Source: Nitzschia sp. pyKryTriq1 (Eukaryota; Bacillariophyta; Bacillariophyceae; Bacillariales; Bacillariaceae). Taken from it: a DNA stretch of 64,000 nt. A program made the position numbers and the translations under genes. Shown piece by piece: positions 19,243-29,881 of this stretch. The notes below the pieces were generated by a model. That model saw only the letters and a program-made list of their open reading frames with translations, was not told the origin of the DNA and ran no database searches. The stretch spans positions 1 through 64,000 of the forward strand of contig OY101128.1 of assembly GCA_956465555.1 (NCBI GenBank), read 5' to 3'. Numbering within the stretch: the first letter of the stretch is position 1; each line of letters opens with the position of its first letter.

Positions 19243-21920
19243 TCAATTCGACCTCTCTTTCTTTGCTCCCGGGCCCCTCGTAACCATGCGTTTGGCCTGG
19301 TAAACGCCTTGCTGGAACGAGGCAGGTGACGTTGTTCCAATGGTTGAGTACACCAGCCACAAGACGCAAAACATGGCGATCCACAAAAACATGCCAAACA
19401 CAAACGAGCCGTCGTCATCTTCATAATGGATTAGGCGTTCCGACTTGGGATCCAAATCAGAGTCGGGCCAGTAAGTAGACTCTAGATACTTGAAGACTTC
19501 CGCCTCGTCCCACGTTCCATCGTCATTGAAGCACAGAAAGCACGTCTCAATATTAGGCCAGACAACAGCGATTTCCTCGCTCAAAAGAATCCTGTCGACT
19601 GTGGTGCCGTCAGTGCCAAGTCGTTTCGCCCTTTGCTTTGCCTCCTTCAAGAGCCGGACCGAGACCTCGTTGTGTGTTTCCCACAGCCACACAGGAAGTT
19701 CCTTCCAGTCGGCGATGCTTGCTTCTTCGATTTCCTGCGTCAAGCGATCGCATCGACGGTTATTCTCGCAATTGTTGTAGTTCTCGACGAAATACTTCCT
19801 GCATGTTCCGCAATTGAAGAAATTCTCCATATAGTCTCGGATAGTATCGGCGGCGTCGATCGGTGAAAATAGTTTAGTCTGAGGACCTACCATGCCAGTT
19901 TCCACCAAGCTGAGTCCACCTCTTTGCTCGGCTACACCGACAGTCGTCACATGCAATAGTTTCCAAAATCCACAGGAAAAGCCCATGGTACCTTTCGTTC
20001 GGCTGACACACGACCGACTCCACGTTCGGCGCGGTAGGGGGTGCTCGCTCAATACTCGCGTCAGGTTGTCGGCACTCTGACTGACGTACCATAATCGCCG
20101 TCGGAGATTGTCGATCAATTTATGGATTCCCCATTCTGGTGGCAGAGAAACATTCAACAAGTCCAAATAGTTCCCCAATGCCGTCCTCTGCTTCTCATCC
20201 AAAGGGGCGCCGTTCGGGTATTTTACTCCAGTTTCGAGCCCCACCACGAACGATAGAGAAACATCCAGAATGAGTTCTTCTTCGGGTGTCATGCGGAATC
20301 TGCGACCGACAAGAGGAATATGAGAAGCAGCTTTCTTGACAATGCCTCTCTTTCTCACATCCTTTGTGTATGGAAGAGCCTCCTTCGTCAAAGGCGTCTT
20401 GGCTGTGACTTGGGCTGGAATCCTCATTTTCTTGTGCGCCTTTCTCATTCGCTTCTTCATGACGTCTTCTCGTTGCTGATGCTCCATTGTTCCCGGTGTA
20501 AAAGCCTTCATTCCCGGAGTCATGGCGGCAGAGTCATGCCGTTTCTTGAATTGTCCGTGCTTGTCCTTGCGATTGTCTGGACGAACAAACTTTCCGAGTC
20601 CTTCTCGCTTCCGTTGATATTCCTCTCGACGAGCTCTCATTTCTTGCTTGTAGCGATCGATATCCTTCTCCTTGTTCCTCGCCTTGTTGTGACCAGCATC
20701 GTGAGGCCGTTGGACCGCTGCGCCTCCGAGCTGAGGCAAGCCAGCAGGACCTGCTTTCCATCCGGGACCTGGCAAACCAGCACGGCCTTGCAACGGACCG
20801 CTGTCTGCTTTATCATCGTTATCGTTATCATCCTCGTTGCCACCGGCGTCCTCATCTTCATCTTCTTCTTCAGGGGTGTCGTTCTTACCATCGTCATCTT
20901 CGTCTTGATCTTCATCTTGATCTTGACCTCCTTCATTGTCTTTGTCGTCGTCGTCGGGGCTATTATCGACAAGTTCTCCCTCGTCATGACCACCACCACC
21001 ACCACCAGGAGCGGGAGCATCGCCACCACCATCGGTATCGGTATCAGTATCGGTGGAATCACCACTACCATCATCTTCCCCTTGTTCATCACCTTTGGTT
21101 TTGTCATCGTCCTCGGCTGCTTCGTCCTTTCCGTCTCCGTCTCCGTCTCCGTCTTCGTGGTCATCCTCCTCGTCCTCCTCCTGTTGTCCAATGCCAGGAG
21201 TATCATCCATACGTCGGGACGACATGACGACCGAGGAGGACGACGAGGACGAGGGCGTCAACTCCAACTCACGAGCAAACAATTCGGGAGTCCAATGCTT
21301 ATCACTTTCGTCATTATCATCCCTTTCAATCTTTCTGCCTTGTCCTTGTTGTTGCTGCTTCTTATACACGTACATGGAAGGTGTCGAGTCAATGCCGAGT
21401 TCGTTGCAAAGTTTAGGATGGGCATCGCAAGATACTGCGTAAAATTCGACAGTGGGAGAGTACTCGTTTTGAATGCGTCGAGCTAGATTCACATATTCCG
21501 GTTGGAATGCAATGCAAGCGGGCTATATAAGATAAAAATAAGATATAACGGTGAGTATATTAGTGCGGGGAGAAAATAATATAAGAAAATAGGCAACAAC
21601 AAGTGACCCTCGCCTCATCACGTAATAGTACAGGATAGGATAGGATAGGATATGGCGATAGTACTTTTTGGATTACTTACACAATGAGGGCTGTAGAATT
21701 CCACCACCCGGAGATTCGCAATATTAGATTTGGTAAAGTCATTATTTTTCTCATCCGTGCCTCCTGTGTATTCCTTGATCGGAGCAGCGTTCTTGTGCTG
21801 GTAGAGATACAACGAAGCATCAGCAGCATCAGCAGCAGAAGAGGAGCAGGTGACTAGCAGCAGCAGGCGCGCTGCTTGGAACACCGCCGCAATGACAGCC
21901 AGCAACGGATGGGGCTTCAT
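19243..21920 (-). CDS. QSOX-like: Quiescin-type sulfhydryl oxidase (Trx + Erv/ALR)
   Basis: Model: complement of join(19243..21522, 21681..21920), 839 residues, intron 158 nt, phase 0. Exon 1 carries a signal peptide (AARLLLLVTCSSSAADA) and the start of a thioredoxin domain (NLRVVEFYSPHC). The splice completes the CxxC motif as SPHC|PACIAFQPEY. The Trx fold continues VEFYAVSCDAHPKLCNELG and ends STPSMYVYKK. A roughly 200-residue acidic D/E/G insert and a basic region follow. The Erv/ALR domain has FSCGFWKLLHV, the FNCGTCRKYF CxxC, LPVWLWETHNEVSVRLL, WPNIETCFLC and a YLESTYW end. A C-terminal membrane anchor follows (SFVFGMFLWIAMFCVLWLVY). QSOX enzymes make disulfides in the secretory pathway and pass electrons to oxygen via FAD. 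The long acidic insert between the modules is unusual. Confidence 0.92.
20800..21260. repeat. Acidic low-complexity coding tract within QSOX gene
   Basis: Imperfect GAC/GAT/GAA triplet repeats encode the D/E/G-rich linker between the thioredoxin and Erv modules. The complementary strand is consequently open and reads as a hydrophobic protein across 20320-21486; that frame is a shadow. Confidence 0.8.
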
Positions 21921-22438
21921 GTTCGTTCGTTCGTTCGTTCGTTCTTATTATTTTTATTTATTCCTTATTATCTCTCTCTCTCTCTCTCTCTCTAATAATA
22001 GTATCTGCGAAGGACAGAGAAGTAGAAAGGAAAATACTGTAATGTCCGTCCTTACTGTTCCGGTATACTGCTGTAATACGATACTACAACAATGACTTGC
22101 TGCATATGCGAGAGCATCGTCCGCAGGCGGCTTTGGCGTACCTACCGGTACACGTACTACAGTAGTACTCGTATTATCGGTACTCGTAACGACGAATCAA
22201 TCATCATTATCATCATCATCATCAATGCGCCAACGAACGCACTATGCTAGTAGTAGTAGCTAGCAGTAGTAGATGCGGTGGGAAGTAGGAGTACATGCAC
22301 AATACGCGTACGATACTGTATGTATCCATACTTGTAGGGGGGGGGGGGGGAATGCTAAATAGGGGAAATCCAAATCAACCCGACAACAAGCAACAAGCAA
22401 CAACAACAACAACAACAACAACAATACCGAGGAGCTTT
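21921..22438. other. Intergenic with simple repeats
   Basis: Upstream of the QSOX gene lie (GTTC)n at about 21925-21944, a TC tract at about 21970-21992, a 12-G run near 22338-22349 and a CAA tract near 22390-22425. The QSOX promoter should be here. No coding frame is supported. Confidence 0.6.
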
Positions 22439-25148
22439 TCAAGATACCGGTACACAGTAATACAGCATTTGATCAATGCCCGCGCGATGCCTCGCGCGTC
22501 CTCTGAATGCCTCGAGGCATACAGTGATATCTTCAATGTTCAGTCTATTCGTTCGCCCGTAGAATCCCCATGCAGCTGTCGCTTTCTTGGCTTGTTCCAA
22601 ACTTCTACTAGTAGTCTCTTCTTTGCGTTCGTCGTGGAGAATAGAAAAGATCAAGTTCGACAAGCCTTCGCATTTTTCAGCCGCGTTGGCCGTCAAGAAT
22701 GTAATTTGAATTTGGGTTGCTCGAAGGTGCGATCTCGCTACAATATCCGACATTTGTTCTGTAAGCATTTCGAGTTCCGACTAAAAGAAGAGCGCGGTGA
22801 ATCGCAGTGAAGCGCAGTGAATCAGTGAATGAATGGGATGAATGAATGAATAAATGAATGGGAAGAATGCACTCCACAACGACACGCACAACCCGAATGA
22901 TACAAGATCATCAGTTCTTACCTGAAGCCTTTCGAAAGTCTGCTTTTCTCTACGTCGGCTATTGAACTGGCCGTAGTAGCGCCGGCTTGGATACCGAAAG
23001 AAAGAGAATGCGTAGCTGTGCTTGAGAAACGACCGGCATTCCAAACGTTCAGTGAAGGCCGCATGGACAAATGATAGTCCCTTTCCACCAAATTGAAGTC
23101 TGGCGATCCGTCGAAATCTGTTGCCGCCTCTACTACTTTTTCGAGACGACTACAAACGCTCTCGGCCATGTTTTGTTCCAAAGAAGACGACGCTCCATGA
23201 GCTTCCCACCGCGTGTAGTGATGAACGAATCGAGCCATTTCCTGACGGAGGCGGTACGCTTCCCTGGCGGAATGAATGGCCGTTCCATAACCTTCGTTAA
23301 AAGGATCATCCAGCTCGTCTCTTGGACTAGCTGATGGCTTTCCTCCTTCTATGTCTTGGTTGTCTTGCCAAATATTGCAGCGAAAGAAACCGCCAGTAGC
23401 GTTACCATGAAGCTTCCAGTCCTTTCGACAGATCCAAGTATTAGGGTGTGCACCAAACCAACAACGAAAATTGTACCAGTGTGCATCAGAACAACGTACC
23501 AGAACTCGTATCGGCAAGCTGGAGTTGTACAAGTCATGTGGTTGCATCCATCGTCCTTTTCAATCGGCACTTCGCGCTGCGAAATAGAGAGAGCAAGAGC
23601 AGTATTAGTAGCTGGAGTGCGTGTCTATTCGACAACCCATACATTCAACATCGTGCGGTACCATGAAGCTTCCAGTCCTTTCGACAAATCCAACTATATA
23701 GATCGAAGAAGGACACAAATATTTATAGGGCGTGCACCAAACCAACAACGCCAACCTCCGTCGTCATGATGGCAGCCGCGGATTGGTCGAAGAACTCTTG
23801 GAATTCTTCCGAGAGGGGGTTCCAAGATAAAAGTACTCGTTCCGAACGAATTCACACCCGTCCCAGACAAGACGAATCGCTCACCCAAAACTCCAAGGCA
23901 GGCCAGGATTGTCGACGCCGAACCTCCTCAAGGTCCCCTCGTCCTTCCCAATAATTGGCCCCTGGATCACTGTAGTATCGGATATTGGGGTCTGTCTCCC
24001 CGCCCATACGCTGCATCCAATCCAACAGAAGACACCGCAAGTGTTCTGCCTTTTCTCGCGTTGCCTTCGGGCATCCTTGCATCCCATTCCGACACCACAA
24101 CCATAGGCCGAAGACTGCTCCCATCGCTGCCATCATATTCCGACAAACCCACGTAGTCTAGGATCGTGGCTAAGACATCCAAGTGACTCACCGTGCAACC
24201 TACCTTGGGACAAGGTCGAGTGTTTGTCTTGATCCAGAGCTTTTGGGCGAGCTCTGAAACGTTGTTTGGATTGTCTCCATCGCTTTCCGCCTCTTCGGTG
24301 CCCAATTCATCTTTCATTTTTTGTCGCCATTCCTCGAGCCGCTGGCAAGTGACAGGCCAATGCCTATTCTCTCCACAAGCAAAACAGAATCGATGGGCTT
24401 TTCGGGGTTCATCTTTTATCCGACAATTTTGGTAAACTGGCGATTCTACGCCTTCATAGGTCAATGGTGACTTTGGTTCAAGAGACACTTCTCCAGTGGA
24501 GGGATCAGCGGTACATACAGCTCCCGTGTAGTTGATGAGCGCATCATCCATGTTGTGTTTGGTGAGGAACGACTGAGGCAAGCGATGTACCACCCCGGGG
24601 CATCCAGGATGAATACAGAATTTGAAATCGTGGGCCGAAATGACAAACTGTTCGTTGGTAGCCTCATGGATACGATTGGCTACGTCTGGTTCGTCTTTCA
24701 ATAGCGTGTTGATTTGTTTCGGAGCAAGGACGGTGTCGCACTCGTGGTGGGGGCAGACAATCGATGTAAGCGCCATCTTGGTGGACGCACAATCCTTGAG
24801 ATAGTTTGTGAGACAATCGGAACAAAATCCATGAACGCAACCGCTCAACGGTACCCAATCAACTTCTTCCACCTCATCATCGAAGCAAATAAGACAAGTC
24901 CTGCCTTGCTTATCCGGTGAAGCATCCACGGCTTGCTCCGATGGTAGCTCAATCCCTGCTCTGGAAAAGGCATCTGACGGATTCGATTTGAAACTCTTGA
25001 TAGCCTTGGAAGCGTCCCAGTGGTGGTGCGCCAAATAACGCTCGACATGATATTCTTGAAGATAGGAAAATGCGATTTGCAATTTCGAAGCACACAAGTG
25101 CCAGTTGTACCAAGGATGATAACGGTTGTACTTCCAAGAGGAACGCAA
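22439..25148 (-). pseudogene. Ariadne-type RBR E3 ubiquitin ligase, damaged
   Basis: Exons recognised on the minus strand: a (24192-about 25148), b (23500-23576), c (22922-23437) and d (22439-22780). Exon a has a UBA-like segment (YLAHHHWDASKAIKSF), RING1 (CLICFDD, GCVHGFCSDCL, CPHHECD) and IBR (FCIHPGC, FCFACGENRHWPVTC). RING2 is CPKVGC, then GCNHMTC with the expected catalytic Cys, then CRYEFC|WICRKDWKLHG. Exons c and d give the Ariadne domain (FVHAAFTERLECRSF, SYAFSFFRYP, FERLQ|SELEMLTEQMSD). RBRs transfer ubiquitin through a RING2 Cys thioester. Defects: no ATG or 5' exon is evident; the b-c intron ends in AC instead of AG; exon c has a one-base shortfall after SPDFN (about 23091-23095); and a partial copy of exon c with a good acceptor sits inside the a-b intron (23655-23760). 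It is either a pseudogene or an assembly-damaged gene. Confidence 0.75.
23655..23760 (-). repeat. Partial duplicate of RBR exon c and its acceptor
   Basis: The stretch repeats 23398-23465 with about 90 percent identity over the exon start (WICRKDWKLHG) and the preceding intron (TTGTTGGTTTGGTGCAC). This copy keeps an intact ATATAG acceptor and about 30 more intron bases, which the exon-c copy lacks. It loses similarity after LHG. Confidence 0.7.
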
Positions 25149-25294
25149 GACAATATTTCAACGTATTGTATATATGTTGTTTCCTAATTACCGAAATGTT
25201 TATAATATACAAGACTGTAGGTGAGGATAACATTACTATCAATTGCTTCCTAACTCACGACAACAAGCGCGCGCGCAAGACGACCAGATACACC

Positions 25295-25703
25295 GTACCT
25301 TTCGTGTCAAAAGAGAACGTAAGTACCAGGGGCCCTGTAGAAAATGCGTATGTTGGATACGTAGACCCTGCTACAACCGTGGCGAGGACAAACAGCCAGA
25401 CCATCGGCACTTTTGTACCAGATTTCTACGTAGCTCTACGACAACCCCATCAACCAAGGCGAACCCGCTGGATCCCCGCCGCATGAGTGTTCGACACAAT
25501 GAGTGATGGGCTCATGCGGCGGGGATCCAGCGGGTTCGCCTTGGTTGATGGGGTTGTCGTAGAGCTACGTAGAAATCTGGTACAAAAGTGCCGATGGTCT
25601 GGCTGTTTGTCCTCGCCACGGTTGTAGCAGGGTCTACGTATCCTACATACGCATTTTCTACAGGGCCCCTGGTACTTTCGTTCTCTTTTGACACGAAAGG
25701 TAC
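25295..25703. repeat. 193-bp inverted repeat (giant hairpin)
   Basis: The arms 25295-25487 and 25511-25703 are reverse complements with about two mismatches, separated by a 23-nt spacer (25488-25510). Reading inwards from either end gives the same open frame to the same stop: VPFVSKEN, STRGPVENAYVGYVDPATTV, GTFVPDFYVAL, RTRWIPAA. One of the two differences is synonymous and the other is Val/Glu. No flanking target-site duplication or transposase is evident. The left arm begins about 150 bp upstream of the RBR exon. It could be a foldback element, a gene-fragment palindrome or an inverted assembly join. Confidence 0.88.
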
Positions 25704-26098
25704 AGGTATTATACCTACGGTACCGGTAATGGTACCGCTACTGGTACCGGTAGTACGTGCCCCATGAAAAACCACACGAGGCAATATCACGCGTACGCTG
25801 AATAATAATGCGGGGTACCTACTGCGCCCCATGAGAAAAAGCACATACAGCAGCAAGAGTATGGTACATACCGCAATAGTGCTACGACTATAAAAAGCAA
25901 CGTCCTCTATTATTCCACCACAACGTAGTCGTACAACACAATCCTTTGGTTGCCATCGCAACTCCTGTAGTTATTTCCCTTCAGTGTTTTTCATAAAAGA
26001 GTCGGCACCGAAGAGAAAAGAAGCCGACTACTGTACGAGGACGTGACCAAAAAGCAGCACAAGTCGCTTCTTCTACCGGTATCACTTTTCCGTGCTCA
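25704..26098. other. Intergenic with KpnI-like GGTACC words
   Basis: Just outside the right arm is a cluster of TACCGGTA and GGTACC words (25706-25760). The rest carries a minus open frame entering the palindrome but no recognised product. Confidence 0.35.
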
Positions 26099-26132
26099 AG
26101 AGCGCCAGTACTCCCGATTCGGAGGCACCATG

Positions 26133-27313
26133 GACCTCTCCCCCATTACGGATGGTTCCGATTTGTCGGCCGCTGCGATTCTCCAGTGAGAGACCCGTAC
26201 GGCCAACTTTTATGATACGGCTTTGGAAGGTCGGACCGACTTGGATCCTCCCATTTCCGATCCGGAAGTATCGATCAGTCTCCTCTTTGCGGCGCGTCCC
26301 GGAGACGACTCGACCGGATCGGTGCTAGCGATGCAGTACCGAGCCACGGCTAGTTTTATCACCACCGCCACTGGCTACGATCCAGGCTTTCTCGCGCTTC
26401 CAGCCTTTCGAGAAGGAGCGGCCGTCTTGGCCTATGTGGTGGGATTGAGACAATCCGGAAATGCCATTTTTGAGAATCTCAGCTCTCTCAGTTTGACGGT
26501 CCAAGCGGCCACTCCGGTGGCGGCTCCAACTCCTGCCCCCGTTTCTCCCACTTCGGCTCCCGTTGCCACCCCAGCCCCCACCCCCCGTCCTACCACCGCC
26601 GACACCCTCTCCCACTCGGTTTCCAACGCTAGCTCCCGTGGTGGATGCTACGCCCGAGCCTACTCGGACTCCGTCTTCTCCCATTCCCACCATTCGGACG
26701 CCCACCTTTTCCCTCACGGCAGCACCCGCCAATACTTCAGGAGCGACTCCATCTCCTACTGCAGAGGATACGGCAGACGATACGGAGGTGACGACCTTGG
26801 CTCCAACCTCTAGCAAAGGAGACAATACTACGGAAGGTCCTGCTTCACCTCCGACTACTCCACCTCCGACTACTCCAACTACTCCTACGTACCTCGGGTC
26901 CTCCGACTGGAACTGGATTGCAAAACAAGTATGCTACGACCTCGTTGATTTTCAATACGGTACCCGGAATCATGCCACAAACTCCAATCTTGGAACGATG
27001 GAGGACTATCACTACCGCATACATTCGAGAATATATTCAAACCTTGGAATCGACCTTGATTATGCACGACACTGATTTGGCGATTGAAAAGGTCCTTCAA
27101 AATGAACTGGCACAGTTTATTACTACCATCGAGGATCCAGACGCGGCTGTTGCCGCTCCTACTTCTACTACGTCTGTGGAAACTACCAATGACAGCATAC
27201 GAAGAAGCAGAAGAGCGGCACTACGGGCATTGCAAGATGAACAAACCCCCAATGCCGCCGATACTACTGCCACTGCTAACATGATCAATATCACTACCGT
27301 ATCTCTGTCTTAA
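26133..27313 (+). pseudogene. Pro/Thr-rich extracellular-type protein, frameshifted
   Basis: Pieces of one protein are spread over all three frames. After a start-like MDLSPITDGSDLS (26130) comes NFYDTALEGRTDLDPP, then SISLLFAARPGDDS and REGAAVLAYVVGLRQ. An APTPAPVSPTSAPV stalk changes frame near the C-runs at 26560-26590 and continues TPSPTRFPTLAPV and TEVTTLAPTSSKGD. A further change near 26930 gives RWRTITTAYIREYIQ, LAIEKVLQNELAQF and a stop at 27311. A globular N-domain, a Pro/Thr stalk and a helical module recur in secreted or surface proteins of diatoms, but no named family is recognised. The frame changes make it a pseudogene or an assembly-damaged gene. Its 3' end abuts the inverted five-span copy. 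Confidence 0.5.
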
Positions 27314-28010
27314 CAACGACTCTTTCCCATGGATGCAATGGAAGAGCATGTTTCTTTGGAACGGGAAGAAGATCGATCGAAGGTGCCGACGCCAGTGCTT
27401 CTTCTTCTTCTTTCTCTACGGGTGATGCGTAAATCGGAGATCGGAGATCCACACGTTTCCAAAAACTAATTGTCCGACAAGGCTTCCAGCTTGTTCGCGA
27501 TTTCAAAAGTCGTGGGTAGAAAGTTCCCCCCCGCCAATACGCGGCCATTGACATATTCGGGATACGACTAGGAGGGACAGCCGTCGACTATGTAGTCCCA
27601 GTAGGCGGGAAGGAACGAGCGAGTATCGATACGATCCAATAAAGTCTTGGCAACAGTTGCGGGAGGCGCACTCAAGGCGTCTTGTTCTACCATCGAAGTA
27701 CATGTATCCACTGTCAATATAGTTCCAATCAAAAAGCAAAGCCCAACGATCCAGGCCAGTGCTACGGTCACCCAATAGACCGCAGCAAACAACCAAGTGG
27801 AGAGTTGAAAATGAACACGGCGTGCTTCGGGGAAAGAAATCGCGGCGAGAATGGCAAGAGCGAAGAACAAAAGAAAAGAGTGGCAAGCAACTGCCGCACA
27901 CAACGCCCAGTTCCAGCCATCCAATGCAATCTCGACTTGTTGCTCAGCAAAGGCGTCCACATCCATGGCGACGGCGTTCCAATCCTCGGGATCAAACAGG
28001 GTCTAGTCGA
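27305..28010 (-). pseudogene. Inverted truncated copy of the five-span gene
   Basis: On the minus strand 28006-27420 matches 12477-13062 of the five-span gene, keeping IALDGWNWALCAAVACHS, SFPEARRVHFQLSTW, TLLDRIDTRSFLPAYW and IVDGCPS, then a stop. The match then jumps to 13484-13556 of the parental 3' flank, so about 420 bp of parent is missing. It carries parts of TM3-TM4 only and has no start. The frame survives over 133 codons with scattered substitutions, so the duplication is not very old. Confidence 0.85.
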
Positions 28011-28011
28011 G

Positions 28012-28150
28012 GAGCTTGAAGCACAGCCGCGAAACAATAACATCACTGGAATTGGAGCTCGACCTAGAACTGTCAGACTTGATCGGTATGCAAGTGCGAC
28101 TGTCGCAGGGGCTGAAGCATAGCTGCGAAACAATAACATCACTAGAATTT
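28012..28150. repeat. 92-bp direct repeat
   Basis: A 35-bp word (GAAGCACAGC or GAAGCATAGC, followed by GCGAAACAATAACATCACT) occurs at about 28018 and 28110. It directly flanks the inverted five-span copy. Confidence 0.6.
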
Positions 28151-28261
28151 CAAGTCCTACTACTATGGTCAAGCAGCAAAAAAGTGCACTATCTAATTTA
28201 GTTACTACCTTGACGGTCCAGAGCCGGAACCATAGTAGAACAAATTGCCAGTCCCGAGGCT

Positions 28262-29353
28262 CTAGCGATAGAAGAGTTTTTCCTTCGAGCGAACACAGAG
28301 AAGGGAGTCTTGCTCCACAAAGATCACCTGCTCGTAGGTGGATCTTGGAAAACCCAGTTCCGGAATTGCGTCATAACGCAAAGTATGGATGGGCAGTTCC
28401 CATTCTTTGTCAATGGGGCCGTCTTGAGGAAAGGGTAGCACAGTTGCCTTCCACCAACGAAGGACTGTTCTACCCTGGGAACGAATTTCCCAGCACACTT
28501 CCACCGTCTCAACTCGACTATCGACCCTGAGGAGCGGGATATCGGGGCTATCAGGGCTATTGGGGATGTTGGGGCTATCGGGGATGTCGGGGCTATCGAT
28601 GTCGGGGCTATCGGGGCTATCAGGGCTATCGGGGCTATCGGGGATGTCGGGGGTAGCAAGGATGTCGGGGCTACTGGGAATGTCAGGGCTACTGGGAATG
28701 TCGAAGCTATCGGGGCTATCAGGGCTATTGAGGATGTTGGGGCTATCGGGGATGTCGGGGCTATCAGGGCTATCAGGGCTATCGTGGATTGGGCTATCGG
28801 GGCTATCAGGGCTATCGTGGATGGGGCTATCGGGGATGTCGGGGCTATCGGGGCTATCGCCGATGTCGGAGCTATCGGGGCTATCGGGGGTGTCGGGGAT
28901 GTCGGGGATGTCGGGGATGTCAGGGCTGTGGACGTTGATCAACAGGCCAGGAGGGTCTTGCTGATCTACCCGCACATCGTCGTCGTCGTCGTCGTCGTCG
29001 TCGGTGGCGGCGGCGGCGGCGGCGGCGATGGCGGCCCACTGTAGGAGCGGGCTATCCGGGCTGTCGGGGATGTTGGGGATGTCGGGGATGTCGGGGCTGT
29101 GGTTGTTGAGCAGCAGGCCAGGAGGGTCTTGCTGCTCTACCCGCACATCGTTGTCGTCGTCGTCGTCGTCGTCGGTGGTGGCGGCGGCGGCGACGACGAC
29201 GACGGCGACGGCGGCCCGCTGGACGGGCGTCTCCTCAAAAAGAACGTACCCATACCGAGGGTTGTCGTGGTCGTTGTCGTCAGCCAACAACGTTGGGGTC
29301 TTCAGAAGAGTATAGTAGTCTCCCTCACCAGTGGTAGGGGTTTCGGGCTTCAT
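28262..29353 (-). CDS. SPDIP-repeat protein with C-terminal WW-rich domain
   Basis: From ATG 29353 (MKPETPTTGEGDYYTLL), 363 residues. Two near-identical modules of D-run + DVRVxQQDPPGLL + SPDIPDIP come first. A long array of SPD/DIP tripeptides follows (9-bp unit repeats, about 28543-28930), interrupted by IHDSPDSPDSP. The C-terminus is non-repetitive: VCWEIRSQGRTVLRWWKATV, LRYDAIPELGFP and EQVIFVEQDSLL. That last part resembles a small beta-rich Tudor/chromo-like fold found in diatom orphan proteins, but I cannot name it. The antisense frames (GLSGLSGM, VVVVVV) are repeat shadows. Confidence 0.65.
   Translation of the reverse strand: MKPETPTTGEGDYYTLLKTPTLLADDNDHDNPRYGYVLFEETPVQRAAVAVVVVAAAATTDDDDDDDNDVRVEQQDPPGLLLNNHSPDIPDIPNIPDSPDSPLLQWAAIAAAAAAATDDDDDDDDDVRVDQQDPPGLLINVHSPDIPDIPDIPDTPDSPDSSDIGDSPDSPDIPDSPIHDSPDSPDSPIHDSPDSPDSPDIPDSPNILNSPDSPDSFDIPSSPDIPSSPDILATPDIPDSPDSPDSPDSPDIDSPDIPDSPNIPNSPDSPDIPLLRVDSRVETVEVCWEIRSQGRTVLRWWKATVLPFPQDGPIDKEWELPIHTLRYDAIPELGFPRSTYEQVIFVEQDSLLCVRSKEKLFYR
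28543..28930. repeat. 9-bp coding minisatellite (SPD/DIP)
   Basis: On the plus strand the array is built from GGGGCTATC and GGGGATGTC units, more than 40 nonamers with point variants. It encodes the Asp-Ser/Ile-Pro repeats of the minus-strand gene. The frame is maintained through every unit. Confidence 0.9.
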
Positions 29354-29646
29354 TTTCGTTGATCGGCAAGGGTGCGGCAAGAGAACAAAAGAAAAAAAAC
29401 AAAATGAGAGCAATGATGTCGGCTGAATTTTGCTTGTTTGCTCCAACAAGCGATGCGACGCGGCGGGCGCGCCGAAATCTCGCGGGAACTTCGTACTAAA
29501 TCACCGTAAAGAGGTACGCTACCTGGTACCGGCCAGATTCTTCAGCACGACTGATCGATGCCGGCGCGGGGATGACATGTGCAACCAGCGGCGAAAAGCT
29601 GGTAATCAGTAGTACTCGTGATTCCGAAGAATTTTCACATCCTTTT

Positions 29647-29785
29647 CGTTCATCGTCGCGCCATTTCACTTCGAAACGACGCCCTCTTCCGTAGTGACCA
29701 TTGTAGCTATAGCAATAATACTACTACATAAACCTACTGATATATATTCTCTACGAATTAGTGCTGTAAAGTATCCGGATTCGTG
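29647..29785. repeat. Dispersed ~137-bp repeat, copy 1
   Basis: The block beginning TTCATCGTCGCGCCATTTCA and running through CGACGCCCTCTTCCGTAGTG and CTACGAATTAGTGCT recurs at 43476-43612 in the same orientation with few changes. No coding potential. Confidence 0.85.
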
Positions 29786-29881
29786 GCGTCAAGAATAAAA
29801 TATTCGAGACGAAAAAGCGCAAAAATCACGCGATACTGCTAGTTGTGGCACGAATTTTTGCATTTTATATTTCGTAATTCC

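Noticed and set aside
20320-21486. A 388-codon plus-strand frame opposite the QSOX gene
   Set aside because: Antisense of the acidic GAT/GAC tract; it reads as hydrophobic simple repeat (VVVV, LLLL), with no ATG context or domain.
28560-29362. Plus-strand frames rich in GLSGLSGM and VVVVV
   Set aside because: Antisense shadows of the SPDIP repeat gene.
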